Shown: positions 1-9,700 of the stretch, piece after piece
Layout of the letters: each line of letters begins with the position of its first letter
How positions within the stretch are numbered: the stretch's first letter is position 1
IMG/VR virus record: IMGVR_UViG_3300030109_004865
Location: 32,101 to 55,238 of that record
Strand: one strand, 5' to 3'
DNA from: a virus
DNA: 23,138 bases
The notes under the pieces: model-generated
What the model saw: only the letters and a program-made list of their open reading frames with translations
What the model was told of the DNA's origin: nothing
Databases searched by the model: none
Made by a program: the position numbers and the translations under genes

Positions 1-2076
1 ATGGGCAAAATGGGCGCTGGCTTACAAAGCTTAGCATTTGTAGGTACAGTAGCTACTAGTAATTTAGTTAAAAATATTCAAACAGCAAAAGAGAAGTATG
101 GGTCTCAAGACTTCAATGCAGTAAAGGGACATTTTAAAGGTCTTATAAAGGAAGGTTTTGATGTTATATTTTCTAAAAAAGAAAATAGAGATGTAGAAAA
201 AGAAGAGTTTAAGTCTAAGTTTCAAAACAGTTTTGGTAGCTTAAAAGGTATGATTAACGGCACGTTTTTTGCTGAAAAACTTGTAGAGGAAGGTGAATAC
301 AATAGGGCTTACCTAGAAGAAAATCCAGCCGAAGCCGCGAAGTTTGATATACTTAGATCGACTAAAGAAAACCCTGTTAAAGCCGAAGGACTTCCATATG
401 ACGGATGTTATTCTGAGTTAGAAATGGTGGACGGTAATTGGAAAAGAATGTACTATGGGCCTAATGGTGAAAAAATAACTAGCTTTGACGAAGACGGTAC
501 TCCAAAATTTAAAGGCACAGAGCAGGTAGGTAGCGATGAAAAAGAAAGAGTTGTAAAGAATCCTAGAAGAAAACTAAAAGGTGAAATGGTGCCAGGTACT
601 GAAACACCACCGGGTGAAGATGAAGGTGCTTTATACGATGGAAGTGGTTTAAAAAGCGAAGAGGAATATATGAAAGTAAACAACCTGCTAGGTAAATACA
701 CAACAAAAACTTATGGTGATATAGAATCTGGCGATAAAGGATCTATTGATAAAGCATTAAAAGTTATGGGTTATGAAGCTAACGCTGAAGGTTTTGCTAA
801 GTTTCAAGAAGACGATATGTTTTCTAGTAGCTTTTATAGACCTAATCTTATAGGTGAAGCGCCTGTAGTTGCAGAAGCAGAGCATTTTGGTTTAGACGAG
901 ACAGGTGTAGGAGGTCTTATAGTTAGAAAAAACCCAGATGTACAAGTTGCGATTCAAGAAGCGCAGTTAGCGGCTATGCAAGACGGTGCTCAAGGTCTTG
1001 AGTTTAAACCTAACGAGTATAAAAACGTACTTAAAGAAGTTATCAACAATAGAGACAAGTTTGTTGATATGACATATACTCCAATAGGTAATCAAGAATA
1101 TAGCTACGCTCAACTTTTAGCTCAACCTAATGAGATGACTAAAGAGATGTTTAATCAAGTTGTTGCTGTAGCAGATGGGTTGTCTGGTATTGATCGAGGA
1201 GCTGACAATGTATTAAACATGCAAGATTTTGACGGACCAGAAGATGCTGCTAATTTAGCAATACTACGTAAAGGTATGCTTAACTACAACAATCCTCAGG
1301 CCCGTGAGATTTTTTATGACTTCTTAACTCAAGAAGGCGCTAGCCAGCACAAGATTCGCTTTGATAAATACACAAAAGACAACATGGTAATAGTACCAGG
1401 CGAGGAAAGTGAGGAAGGTGGTATTATTAGAACGAAAAAATCTGTACAACCTACATCTAGCTTCGTAGATAGCAATAAATACTTTCCAGCTTCATCTATG
1501 AATAATCTTGCGGTAGATATTAATAAACATGCCGACGTAGAGATTTCAGAGGGCATTTTTGCTACTTGGAATGATGCTGGGTATTATGAAGTTGACGGAC
1601 GAGTGATTAAAAACAAAGGTAGTATGTTATCAACATTCTTTGGTGAAGAGCTTACAAACGACTTTAAGTTAACTGATGTGTATAGAAGTATAGAAGATTG
1701 GGATGCCGAAGGAGCTACTAGCACTAGTAAAGGTATAAGCAAGCAGTTTGAAAGTATGATTACAGGTAATTTTGCAGCTGGCTTCAGAGAGTCAGCAACT
1801 GAAAAGAGTTTAATAACTACGCTTAAGGCTATGCAAGACACTTATCCTCAAGTAACAAAGCTTATAACTGATTTGGAAGATTTGACCTTTGGCAGTGACG
1901 CCAATATGCTTACCGGATACCAGCTTGAAATGGACGTAGATAATGACGGTGAAGATGAAACATATAATTTTAAAAACAAGAACCAAAGATCTTCAGCGGC
2001 ACAGCAATTTATAGCTGCGCTTAACAAGAGAATAGCAAAAGGAACTGTAAACAACGAATTTAATACTACAGAGTAA
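1..2076 (+). CDS. Large phage protein of unknown function (691 aa), probably an internal virion protein
   Basis: I do not recognise a named family. The reading frame opens with ATG at the first base of the window, so the true start may lie upstream; if this ATG is right the protein is 691 aa. It is hydrophilic and acidic, with no signal peptide. A mildly hydrophobic N-terminus (about residues 6-25) is followed by a basic helical stretch. The middle (about 290-460) is helix-rich. Near the C-terminus, residues 645-654 read DVDNDGEDET, a DxDxDG calcium-loop-like motif whose twelfth position is Asn rather than Glu or Asp. The stop codon abuts the ATG of the next gene with no gap, so the two are probably translated together. 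Its place ahead of two giant proteins in a late operon suggests a virion or ejection protein. That role is inferred only from context and size. Confidence 0.75.
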   Translation: MGKMGAGLQSLAFVGTVATSNLVKNIQTAKEKYGSQDFNAVKGHFKGLIKEGFDVIFSKKENRDVEKEEFKSKFQNSFGSLKGMINGTFFAEKLVEEGEYNRAYLEENPAEAAKFDILRSTKENPVKAEGLPYDGCYSELEMVDGNWKRMYYGPNGEKITSFDEDGTPKFKGTEQVGSDEKERVVKNPRRKLKGEMVPGTETPPGEDEGALYDGSGLKSEEEYMKVNNLLGKYTTKTYGDIESGDKGSIDKALKVMGYEANAEGFAKFQEDDMFSSSFYRPNLIGEAPVVAEAEHFGLDETGVGGLIVRKNPDVQVAIQEAQLAAMQDGAQGLEFKPNEYKNVLKEVINNRDKFVDMTYTPIGNQEYSYAQLLAQPNEMTKEMFNQVVAVADGLSGIDRGADNVLNMQDFDGPEDAANLAILRKGMLNYNNPQAREIFYDFLTQEGASQHKIRFDKYTKDNMVIVPGEESEEGGIIRTKKSVQPTSSFVDSNKYFPASSMNNLAVDINKHADVEISEGIFATWNDAGYYEVDGRVIKNKGSMLSTFFGEELTNDFKLTDVYRSIEDWDAEGATSTSKGISKQFESMITGNFAAGFRESATEKSLITTLKAMQDTYPQVTKLITDLEDLTFGSDANMLTGYQLEMDVDNDGEDETYNFKNKNQRSSAAQQFIAALNKRIAKGTVNNEFNTTE

Positions 2077-5000
2077 ATGGTAGAGCAATACACTTTTGAA
2101 GGCGTAACATACAACGTTTCATCTGATAGACTGAATGATTTTTTAGCGAAATACCCTGACGCGGTAAAGGTTGAACAGCCGGGAAAGACGTCGGGCACAG
2201 CAATGGGCGATGCAGCTGCTGTGTCAAGCGATATGGAATCAGCATCGGAACCTGGTTCTTCGGAATCTCTAAATATAATTAACGTTGACGCGCCTGATCC
2301 TGAACGCAAGACATCTATACAGCATATAAGTATAGACGATATTAAAGGTACTAGCGGGTCAAATAGGACTGAAGCGCAAAGAGATTACAGTGGTGACCCT
2401 GACTTTGAAGAAAGCAACCTTGTCAGCGTGCTTACTAACCACTACAATAGAGTAGCGCCAGATAAAAATATTAGATTTGCAGAAGCCAAAGCAGGTTTAG
2501 ACGCTATTGAGGTTTTAATAGGTGATCAAAAAGCAGGTGAAGGTCAGGTGTTTGACTTTGACGGAGGTCTTGAGATGGCTGCGCCGTTTACAGGGGAAGC
2601 GGTATGGTGGAAAAGCTTCTTTGGTACTAACGAAAAGTTTACAAACGAAGACTCTTTTGAGTCTATGAGACTTCATATTGAGACTTCAATAAACCCTCAA
2701 GCTAAAGATGACGTGCTTGATGTGGCTTCACAGTTTCTTACTGAAGGTAGCTACGGAGGTGGGTATGACGCTGACGCAAAGGATCGATTTATTAAAAGCA
2801 TTGTAGGTGAAGAGGCTTTTGAGTCTAGAGGAGCTGGTTGGAGCTCTAGAGATGGTGATTGGGCTAATATGGAAGGTTCTCTTGATTTAGGGCCAGAATA
2901 TGGTGGGCTTAAAATACCGTATAAATATTTGTGGGACAATAGAGACGATCTACGTATGGCCACGGCCGCTAGAAACGATGAAAATCTTGTTTTAGAGGTA
3001 ATAGAAAACCAAGGCGAAGGGAAAGTATATTTAGATCCTAACAACCCTTTAACTGGTGTAAGAACCGAAGGGGCTTATAAGTATAGAGAAGATCAAGTTA
3101 GACCTTTGTTAGAAAACGCTTTTGAGGTTGATGAAGAAATCATGAGGCTAACTGATCTAATAAAGACTGGTACCGTTGGCGTGTTAAAAGAAGGTGACGA
3201 AGGGTATGATGATGGGTTGAAAGCACTTCATGCTAGATTGAACGTCGCATTACAGGAGCAAGGTGTTGTGCCATTATGGAAAAACGATGATTCTTCTTCT
3301 GGACTTATAGATATAACAAGAAGTACAGAGCTTTTGCATGACAACATGAGCGAACAAGAAGCTGAGTTCAATGTTGAATCAGATTTATTAGCTAGAAACA
3401 ACAGCGTATATGATCTTCAAGAGATGGCTCTTAACGCTTATGCTAGACTCATAAACTCAGCTCAAGCGGTTATGGATAACGAAGAGTTAGTTTTAGATGA
3501 AGAACCTTTTGCATCACGCGGACCTGACGTTCTAGTAGAACAGTTTAAGAGCGAAGACGATTTAAATCTTCTTGACAGAGCAGCGAAACAACTTGATTCT
3601 CCTAATGCTAGAAGAGATCTAGTGGGTATAAACCGTATTGCTAACAACCGTAGTCTTGATAATTTCTTTCAGTTACCATTATTAAATTCTAAAATTGCTG
3701 AAAATGTACCTGCGGCGCAAGCCTACAACGATGCAGTTAACGATCTATTAGTGCTTTCAAAAGCTGTTGATTTAAACAGAAGAATAGACGCTGAGTCTAG
3801 AGACAGCTATGGCGTTGAAGTTATAAGTGATCTTGCTAACTCTTTTAGAGGTGAAAGAATTTTTCAACCAAAAGCAAGGCCTTCAAAAGAAACTGAGGAA
3901 GTGTTTAAACACGCCATGCATAACGGCGGTTTTGTTGTTCCAGATACATACGATAATAGGCGCATTGGCGAAGGGGCTCTTCAAGTTACAACTGATATGG
4001 CTCCACTCCTTATGGAGATCGCAGCTTTTAATAAGCTAGCTGGTGGATCTAGGTTAGTCAAGTATGTAGGTGGCGCTGTAACAAAGAGTTTAAATTCTAT
4101 GAACGTGCTTTCAAGGATAGGACTTAGATTACCTAGGTTGTACAGCAACTTTAATAAAGCTGTTGGAGCTGGCGTAGGAACAACTCTTGAGTGGTCGGCG
4201 GCTGAAACTATTGGTGAAAAAACTTTAGGCTGGAAAGCTCAAACTATAGACCTTAATACTGGTGAAACTAGATTTACTATGCCTTTTGTTATGGGTATGT
4301 CTGGGACTATGTTTGGCGTTCTTCAAAATAGTCTCAAGTCTCAACTTATGAAAAATCCCTATGTAGGTGCTGTAGTAGAGCGTTTTACTGATACTACTTT
4401 AAAAACTATAGGTGGATCAACAGTTGGTAAGATAGTTAAGCCTTTTACTAACACAATAGGTAAAGCCGCGGGTCAAGGTGCTACAGCTACTGCTTTATTA
4501 ACAGGTGCGGAGCTAGGTCAAATGAATATCGATTCGCTTATGAAAGCTGGTAGGTTTGCTGAGGCAGAGGAAATGGCCGAGCTGTTTGACAGCGAGCACC
4601 TGCTGAACACGTTTTACGCTATGTCTCTTTTAAGTGGTAAAAAAGTTTTACCTGAGTTTAAAGAAGCCGTTAGGCAGAGCGTGCAGCGCATTAAGTTTAG
4701 AACCGCAGAGTCAAACGCTGCTTCAAAAAAACTAGGCGGTATCGATCAAGTAAAAGGTACTAACTACTACCACAGCGAGCAAATTTCCGAGGGTGCTAAT
4801 GCAGAAAAGAAAAAGATTGAAGCTGAAGACAGAAAGCAAAAGCGTCAAATTAAAAAAGACTTAGATGCTGGTAGAATATCAGAAGCTGACGCTAAGTCTA
4901 GAAGAGCTGAGCTAAACAAAAAGAAAAAAGAAAGTAAAAAAGAAGTTGATAATGCAGTAAAAGAGTTAGAACTGCACAACAATATTTTACACGCACAGAG

Positions 5001-6777
5001 AGGAGCTAGAAAGCAAAGAAAGTATAACGAGTACCTAAGAAACCAGCTAAATGATTTTAATATACTAAGAGGCTCTTTAGGTTTACGTGTTGACAATTTA
5101 ACAGACAAGCAGCTTGATAGATTAGCTGAGCTAGATCACGGAGATGTTGAGATGATGCTCTACATGGAGGGTGTTGAACCAGGTTCTCCAGTGTACAGTG
5201 GCGCAGTGTCTACTCACGAAATTTTACGTGACTTAACAAGGTTATCAGATCAACTATTTGTTGGTGAAAAGTCTATGCGTGTTTTTGAAGGTAGCAAAAG
5301 AAGAGAGTTTATTCAAAACCGTATTGAGTTACTTCAAAAAGAAGCTCAAATCGCCGCTTTACAAGAGCAGATAAAGAAAAACCCTAACGATGGAGCGCTA
5401 AGGCTAAACAATGACGGTAAGATTATTGAGGCTAAAAAAGAAGCTAAAGAGCTTAGAGAAAAATCTGCAGAGCTTTTAGGTGAACATAGAGAAGCCGCTG
5501 AAGCTATTATAGAAGCTGAGCTAGCTGCAGCAAAGATTATAGCTGAAAAAGTCGGTGTAGAAAGTGATAGATTTAAAGTTTTAACTGACGCAGAATACAA
5601 AGACTTAGCTAAGAAAGAAGGGTTTGATCCTGATTCAGAAGCTTTTTACGATGCAGAAAAGCAGAGGGTAGTAATAAACAAAGAGCTAGCAGCTCAAATG
5701 GGTTCGTTTGGTGTTGGAGTACACGAAGCGATACACCATATACTAAAAGACTCTTTAAAATCCGTAGATAAGTACGGCCAAAGATTTGTAGATGCAGATG
5801 GCATGAAAATTGTAAATCAGTTTTTAGAGTCATTGCCTAAGAAAACAAGGGGTCTTATAGATAAAAGATTAAACGAAAACTACAGGTTTAAAGAGTTTAC
5901 TACAGAAAAGTATAACGAGCTTTCTGAAGGTGAGAAGTTTATGTTTAAAGATGTTCAAGAGATTGATGGTGGGTATAGAGTAGAGTTTAAAGAGGAGTAC
6001 TACAAAGAAGAAGCTGTTACCGCGTTTAGTGATTTATTAAAAGAAAAAGTAGTAACTTACGAAAAAAGTACTGGTCAAAAAATACAATCTTTATTTTTTC
6101 CTATAATTAATAAAGTATTTAAAAGCGCGTATAAAACAGAAGGAATAAGATCAATAAAAGCTGGTGAAGATTTATATAAGCTTGTTACAGACATGTATGA
6201 AACAAGTGAAATTGCTAAACTAGGCGTTAAAGTAGAAATTTCTAATATTGAGGCTAAAGGCAAGGCTACAAAAAAAGGTGCGGAATTAGGGAAAAAACAT
6301 TTAAAAAGAGACTTTAAATCACTAGAAGGAGCTACTACTCCTAAAAGTAAATTTGAAGCTATTTCAAAGATTTTAAATAGTGTTTCTAAAGGAGCGAAGC
6401 TTAGTAAAGAACAGCAAGCCTTATTAGACAAAACACAACTAGAATTAAAGAACCAAGGATACGAGTTAAAGCACAAGCTTGGGGACAAGGTTAAAGAAGG
6501 AGATATAATCGACATCGAGAATGAGACTATTGAAGTAGAAGGTGGAGAAAAGGTTATTACAAGAGTCATTAGGCCAGCGATATTAAAGAATGGTAAACTA
6601 ATACAGAAAGCCAAGGTTGAAGTTACAGTTGGTGGTCAACCAGGAAGAGTTGCTTATTCAAAAAGAGCAAGACTTAAGAAGGTAACGAAAGTAGAGCAAC
6701 CATCGGATATAGTTAACAAATTTGCAGAAGGTGTAGAAACAAAATCAGAGTGGCTTGAAAGCAGTCGATGCTCTTAA
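2077..6777 (+). CDS. Giant phage polyvalent/internal virion protein with HExxH metalloprotease domain (1566 aa)
   Basis: The N-terminus (residues 5-30) is a compact YTFEGVTYNVSSDRLNDFLA-type module followed by a low-complexity Ser/Ala/Gly linker. Residues about 641-815 are Gly/Ala-rich with hydrophobic helices that could contact membrane. Charged coiled coils lie at about 900-990 and 1075-1160. Residues 1216-1220 read HEAIH, the zinc-binding HExxH motif of a gluzincin-like peptidase. E1312 in KEEAVTAFSDLL is the likely third ligand. The preceding AFYDAEKQRVVINKEL strand is typical of metallopeptidases embedded in phage polyvalent proteins. The last about 120 residues form a basic beta-rich module. 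Such proteins are known to be very large and are thought to be carried in virions and delivered with DNA; here that is inference. Possible roles are self-processing or cleavage of host proteins. The last 8 residues may be an out-of-frame tail, because the next reading frame continues this sequence smoothly. Confidence 0.85.
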   Translation: MVEQYTFEGVTYNVSSDRLNDFLAKYPDAVKVEQPGKTSGTAMGDAAAVSSDMESASEPGSSESLNIINVDAPDPERKTSIQHISIDDIKGTSGSNRTEAQRDYSGDPDFEESNLVSVLTNHYNRVAPDKNIRFAEAKAGLDAIEVLIGDQKAGEGQVFDFDGGLEMAAPFTGEAVWWKSFFGTNEKFTNEDSFESMRLHIETSINPQAKDDVLDVASQFLTEGSYGGGYDADAKDRFIKSIVGEEAFESRGAGWSSRDGDWANMEGSLDLGPEYGGLKIPYKYLWDNRDDLRMATAARNDENLVLEVIENQGEGKVYLDPNNPLTGVRTEGAYKYREDQVRPLLENAFEVDEEIMRLTDLIKTGTVGVLKEGDEGYDDGLKALHARLNVALQEQGVVPLWKNDDSSSGLIDITRSTELLHDNMSEQEAEFNVESDLLARNNSVYDLQEMALNAYARLINSAQAVMDNEELVLDEEPFASRGPDVLVEQFKSEDDLNLLDRAAKQLDSPNARRDLVGINRIANNRSLDNFFQLPLLNSKIAENVPAAQAYNDAVNDLLVLSKAVDLNRRIDAESRDSYGVEVISDLANSFRGERIFQPKARPSKETEEVFKHAMHNGGFVVPDTYDNRRIGEGALQVTTDMAPLLMEIAAFNKLAGGSRLVKYVGGAVTKSLNSMNVLSRIGLRLPRLYSNFNKAVGAGVGTTLEWSAAETIGEKTLGWKAQTIDLNTGETRFTMPFVMGMSGTMFGVLQNSLKSQLMKNPYVGAVVERFTDTTLKTIGGSTVGKIVKPFTNTIGKAAGQGATATALLTGAELGQMNIDSLMKAGRFAEAEEMAELFDSEHLLNTFYAMSLLSGKKVLPEFKEAVRQSVQRIKFRTAESNAASKKLGGIDQVKGTNYYHSEQISEGANAEKKKIEAEDRKQKRQIKKDLDAGRISEADAKSRRAELNKKKKESKKEVDNAVKELELHNNILHAQRGARKQRKYNEYLRNQLNDFNILRGSLGLRVDNLTDKQLDRLAELDHGDVEMMLYMEGVEPGSPVYSGAVSTHEILRDLTRLSDQLFVGEKSMRVFEGSKRREFIQNRIELLQKEAQIAALQEQIKKNPNDGALRLNNDGKIIEAKKEAKELREKSAELLGEHREAAEAIIEAELAAAKIIAEKVGVESDRFKVLTDAEYKDLAKKEGFDPDSEAFYDAEKQRVVINKELAAQMGSFGVGVHEAIHHILKDSLKSVDKYGQRFVDADGMKIVNQFLESLPKKTRGLIDKRLNENYRFKEFTTEKYNELSEGEKFMFKDVQEIDGGYRVEFKEEYYKEEAVTAFSDLLKEKVVTYEKSTGQKIQSLFFPIINKVFKSAYKTEGIRSIKAGEDLYKLVTDMYETSEIAKLGVKVEISNIEAKGKATKKGAELGKKHLKRDFKSLEGATTPKSKFEAISKILNSVSKGAKLSKEQQALLDKTQLELKNQGYELKHKLGDKVKEGDIIDIENETIEVEGGEKVITRVIRPAILKNGKLIQKAKVEVTVGGQPGRVAYSKRARLKKVTKVEQPSDIVNKFAEGVETKSEWLESSRCS
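6737..6777 (+). other. Possible +1 frameshift junction joining the two giant reading frames
   Basis: The upstream frame (TGG CTT GAA AGC...) stops at 6775-6777. The downstream frame is open from just after a TAG at 6734-6736, and its only nearby start is a TTG at 6755 with no convincing ribosome-binding site. Skipping the single C at 6754 after TGG gives a seamless protein, ...KSEWLKAVDALKPGG..., that continues an amphipathic stretch of the upstream frame. This fits a recent 1-nt indel, an assembly error, or programmed +1 slippage at CTTG. The alternative is two genes with a 23-nt overlap. I cannot choose among these from the sequence alone. Confidence 0.45.
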
Positions 6778-9700
6778 GCCTGGTGGTGTAATATATAATC
6801 GTATTGCAGACAAGAGCAAAGGGCTAAGTAAAGAAAAGATCTCTGAGACTGTAAAAGAACTTAGAAGCAGGTTAGTTAACTTTGATCCGCAAGCTAAAAG
6901 AAGAACAGGGTCTGAGCAACCCATTACCTTTGATGAGTTTATTAACGCAAACATCGGTTTTGGTAAACTAGTTGCTGCTAAAGAGTTATTTAAGCAGTCT
7001 GAACAAGCGTCTAGAACTAAGAGAATAGACGAAACAACATCTGAGGGCAGGCAAATGTTTGAGCTTGAAGCAGATAGAGATACTAGATTAGAAGCTTTTG
7101 AAAATATGGACTTAAGTGCCGGCGCACAGGCTAGAAGAGCTAAGCTAAAAGAAGCTGGTAAATCAGAAACAGAAGGTCCAAGATCTAAAGTTAAAAAGCT
7201 ATTATTGAAAAACAACAAGCTAGCAAATCCTGAGGCTTCAGTTAAAGAGTTTGAAAACAAGTTTAAAGCTTCGGTACAAAAAGCAGTAAGAACTGGAGGA
7301 TATATAGGTGCTACAGCTAAAAATAAACCATTTGTTTTTAGAGACAACTTAGAAAAAACATTTGAAAACGATATGTTTAAGGATGTTAAAAACGCTCTTG
7401 GCACACGTAAAGTTTACGAAGACTTCGTTAAAAGTAAAGACTTTTTTGACGTAGTAAACGGCGTAGACATGAGACAGCTTATTAAAGCTAAAATGACGTT
7501 TGCTTATGAGCCTGTTATAGACCCTGCTACTGGAAAGCAGCAAAGAATGTCGACAGAAGAGATGCGAGAAGCTGGTTATCCTGAAAGATATGACTTTGGC
7601 GCAGCTCCTGGTAAGTTTAGAAAAAAGAACTTTACGCAACAAGATCTTATTGACTGGGCTGAAGGTAAAGGTATGGCTGGCTCTACAAAAGGAACGCGTA
7701 AAGACGCAATAGCTAGGGTGCTTTCTATTGAGGGAGCTAAAGACGCTATGCCAACAGCTTTGCGCAATCCGTTTGTTGAAGCGCTTGATAGAAATGGTAG
7801 ACCTATACTTGAAGCTGACGGTACGCCTAGAAAAATAAACTTACTAGAAGACTTAAACTCTAAACAAGTAGAAACGTTAATGTTAACGGATCTAAAAGCT
7901 CAAGTACTAGACGTTGTAAATAGAAATCCTAACCTACAGTTTTCTAAAAAGACTGTTAGTGATTTTAACTTTAAAACAAAAGACTTAAGTATTAGTGAAG
8001 TAATAAACGAGCTAAAGAAAGCAGAAAACTCAAACATAAAAGATATTTATGATACTGTTACTTTAGCTAGACATAATATGGAGTTTATACCATACATAAA
8101 GTCTATTAGAGATAACTATTACGATAATAAAGATTTACACGAGTTAAAGCTAAAAGAATCTGATTTAAAAGGTGAGATGGAAGATGTTCGTGTTTTAAAA
8201 GAAATGGCTGTTACTGAGTCTGCTTTTAAAGACGTGTCAATTAAGTTTAACTTAGAGAATAAATCTAACCAAATATCTTTGCCGGGTAAAATAAGTGGTT
8301 TTGATGCTTGGACTATGGACCCAAAACAGTTAGAAGTATTTCAAAAAGAATATGGCGAAATTTTAGATTTGCTACCTTCATGGATGCTAAGCAATAAGCA
8401 GATCATGAACACCTTAATTACTACAGGTGGTCAAGGTAAGATTTATACCAGGATTGGTAAAAACAGCAAAGGCAACGATTCTCCGCGTGTTCAAAGAAAA
8501 GATAGCGGTAATTTAAATTATCAAATAGAAAATTACGGTAAAGAACTTAAAGGCATAGAGTCTAAAGCGCCTATGATTAAAAACAACAAAGGTAAAGAAG
8601 TTCCTTTGACAGACGCGTTTAAAGTAACTGATACAGGTAAATTCAAGAAAGAATACCGTAAATTCCAATTAGAAAACCAAAAGCTACTTGAGCAGGGAAG
8701 AGAGGCTGAATATTTATCAAAGTTAAAAAAGTTTGCTAATGATAAAATTGCTAAAAAAGGTTTTACTTTTGAACAAACGTATGAAGCTAATCAGCTTGTT
8801 AGAAACTCTGTAACAGAAGCTATGGTTAAAAGAGCCTTTGAGCAAGGCATAACAAACGCTGAGCGCACAGCTAGATTTGACGCAATACACAAGTTATTAC
8901 AGATACAAACAAACATTGGTAACGGCGCGTTTAAAGGTTTAAATACTATAAGATACATTGATACTTCAAAAGCTCCTTCGCTAGAAGGTATTGAATATAA
9001 CAGCTCTAAGGCTAGCGGATACCACGCAGAGCACGCGTTTTTTAATCTTGCACATACAGCTACGGTTTCTAAACTACTTTCCAAGTATAACAATACTAAG
9101 GGTAGTCAAGCTAGCAAAACAGAAAAGTTCATGGAGGAATATAAAAAGATTTCTCTTGATCAATATATTATACCTGAGACTTTAAGACAAATGAACGAAG
9201 GAGCTCAAGTAGACCCTAAGACAGGCGAGATAAAAGAGGTTAAAGGTAATACTGAGTTTGAATACCTTGGTAATGTTTATCCCGAGCTTAATGTTTTAGC
9301 TAATGCTCCTAAAAAAGCGTTTGAAATATTTGACATAAAAGAAGGTAAGTTTATGTCGGACCGCTTGCTGGATAATCTTAATGCCGGAGGAGAAGCTGCT
9401 AGAAAACTAAGTATATTAGCTGAAAGCCTAGACGTTATAAAGCAAGACAGAAATACTGTTGAAGCCGTTGACGCAGCCAACGAAGCTAAACTAGTTAAGT
9501 CTGGTTTTCACAGTAAAAAATCTGCTAAAGACCTAACGTTTAATGAGAAGAAAAAAGCTTTACAAAATATAAAGAAAGCTTTTGATAACGCGCGTAAAAC
9601 AGACGGCAAGAAAAAAGGTATGTCAACATTTGACTTTGACGAAACAGTAGGTGTAAGCGAGAACTTTGTTATAGCTACAAAAAACGGTGAGACAAAAAGA

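Noticed and set aside
1933-1968. A functional EF-hand in the first protein
   Set aside because: Only the DxDxDG half of the loop is convincing; position 12 is Asn and no flanking helix pair is evident, so it is noted as calcium-loop-like only.
6075-7404. Long minus-strand open frames opposite the giant genes
   Set aside because: They are Ser/Leu-rich mirror translations of AT-rich coding DNA on the plus strand, with no recognisable motifs and no room for promoters.
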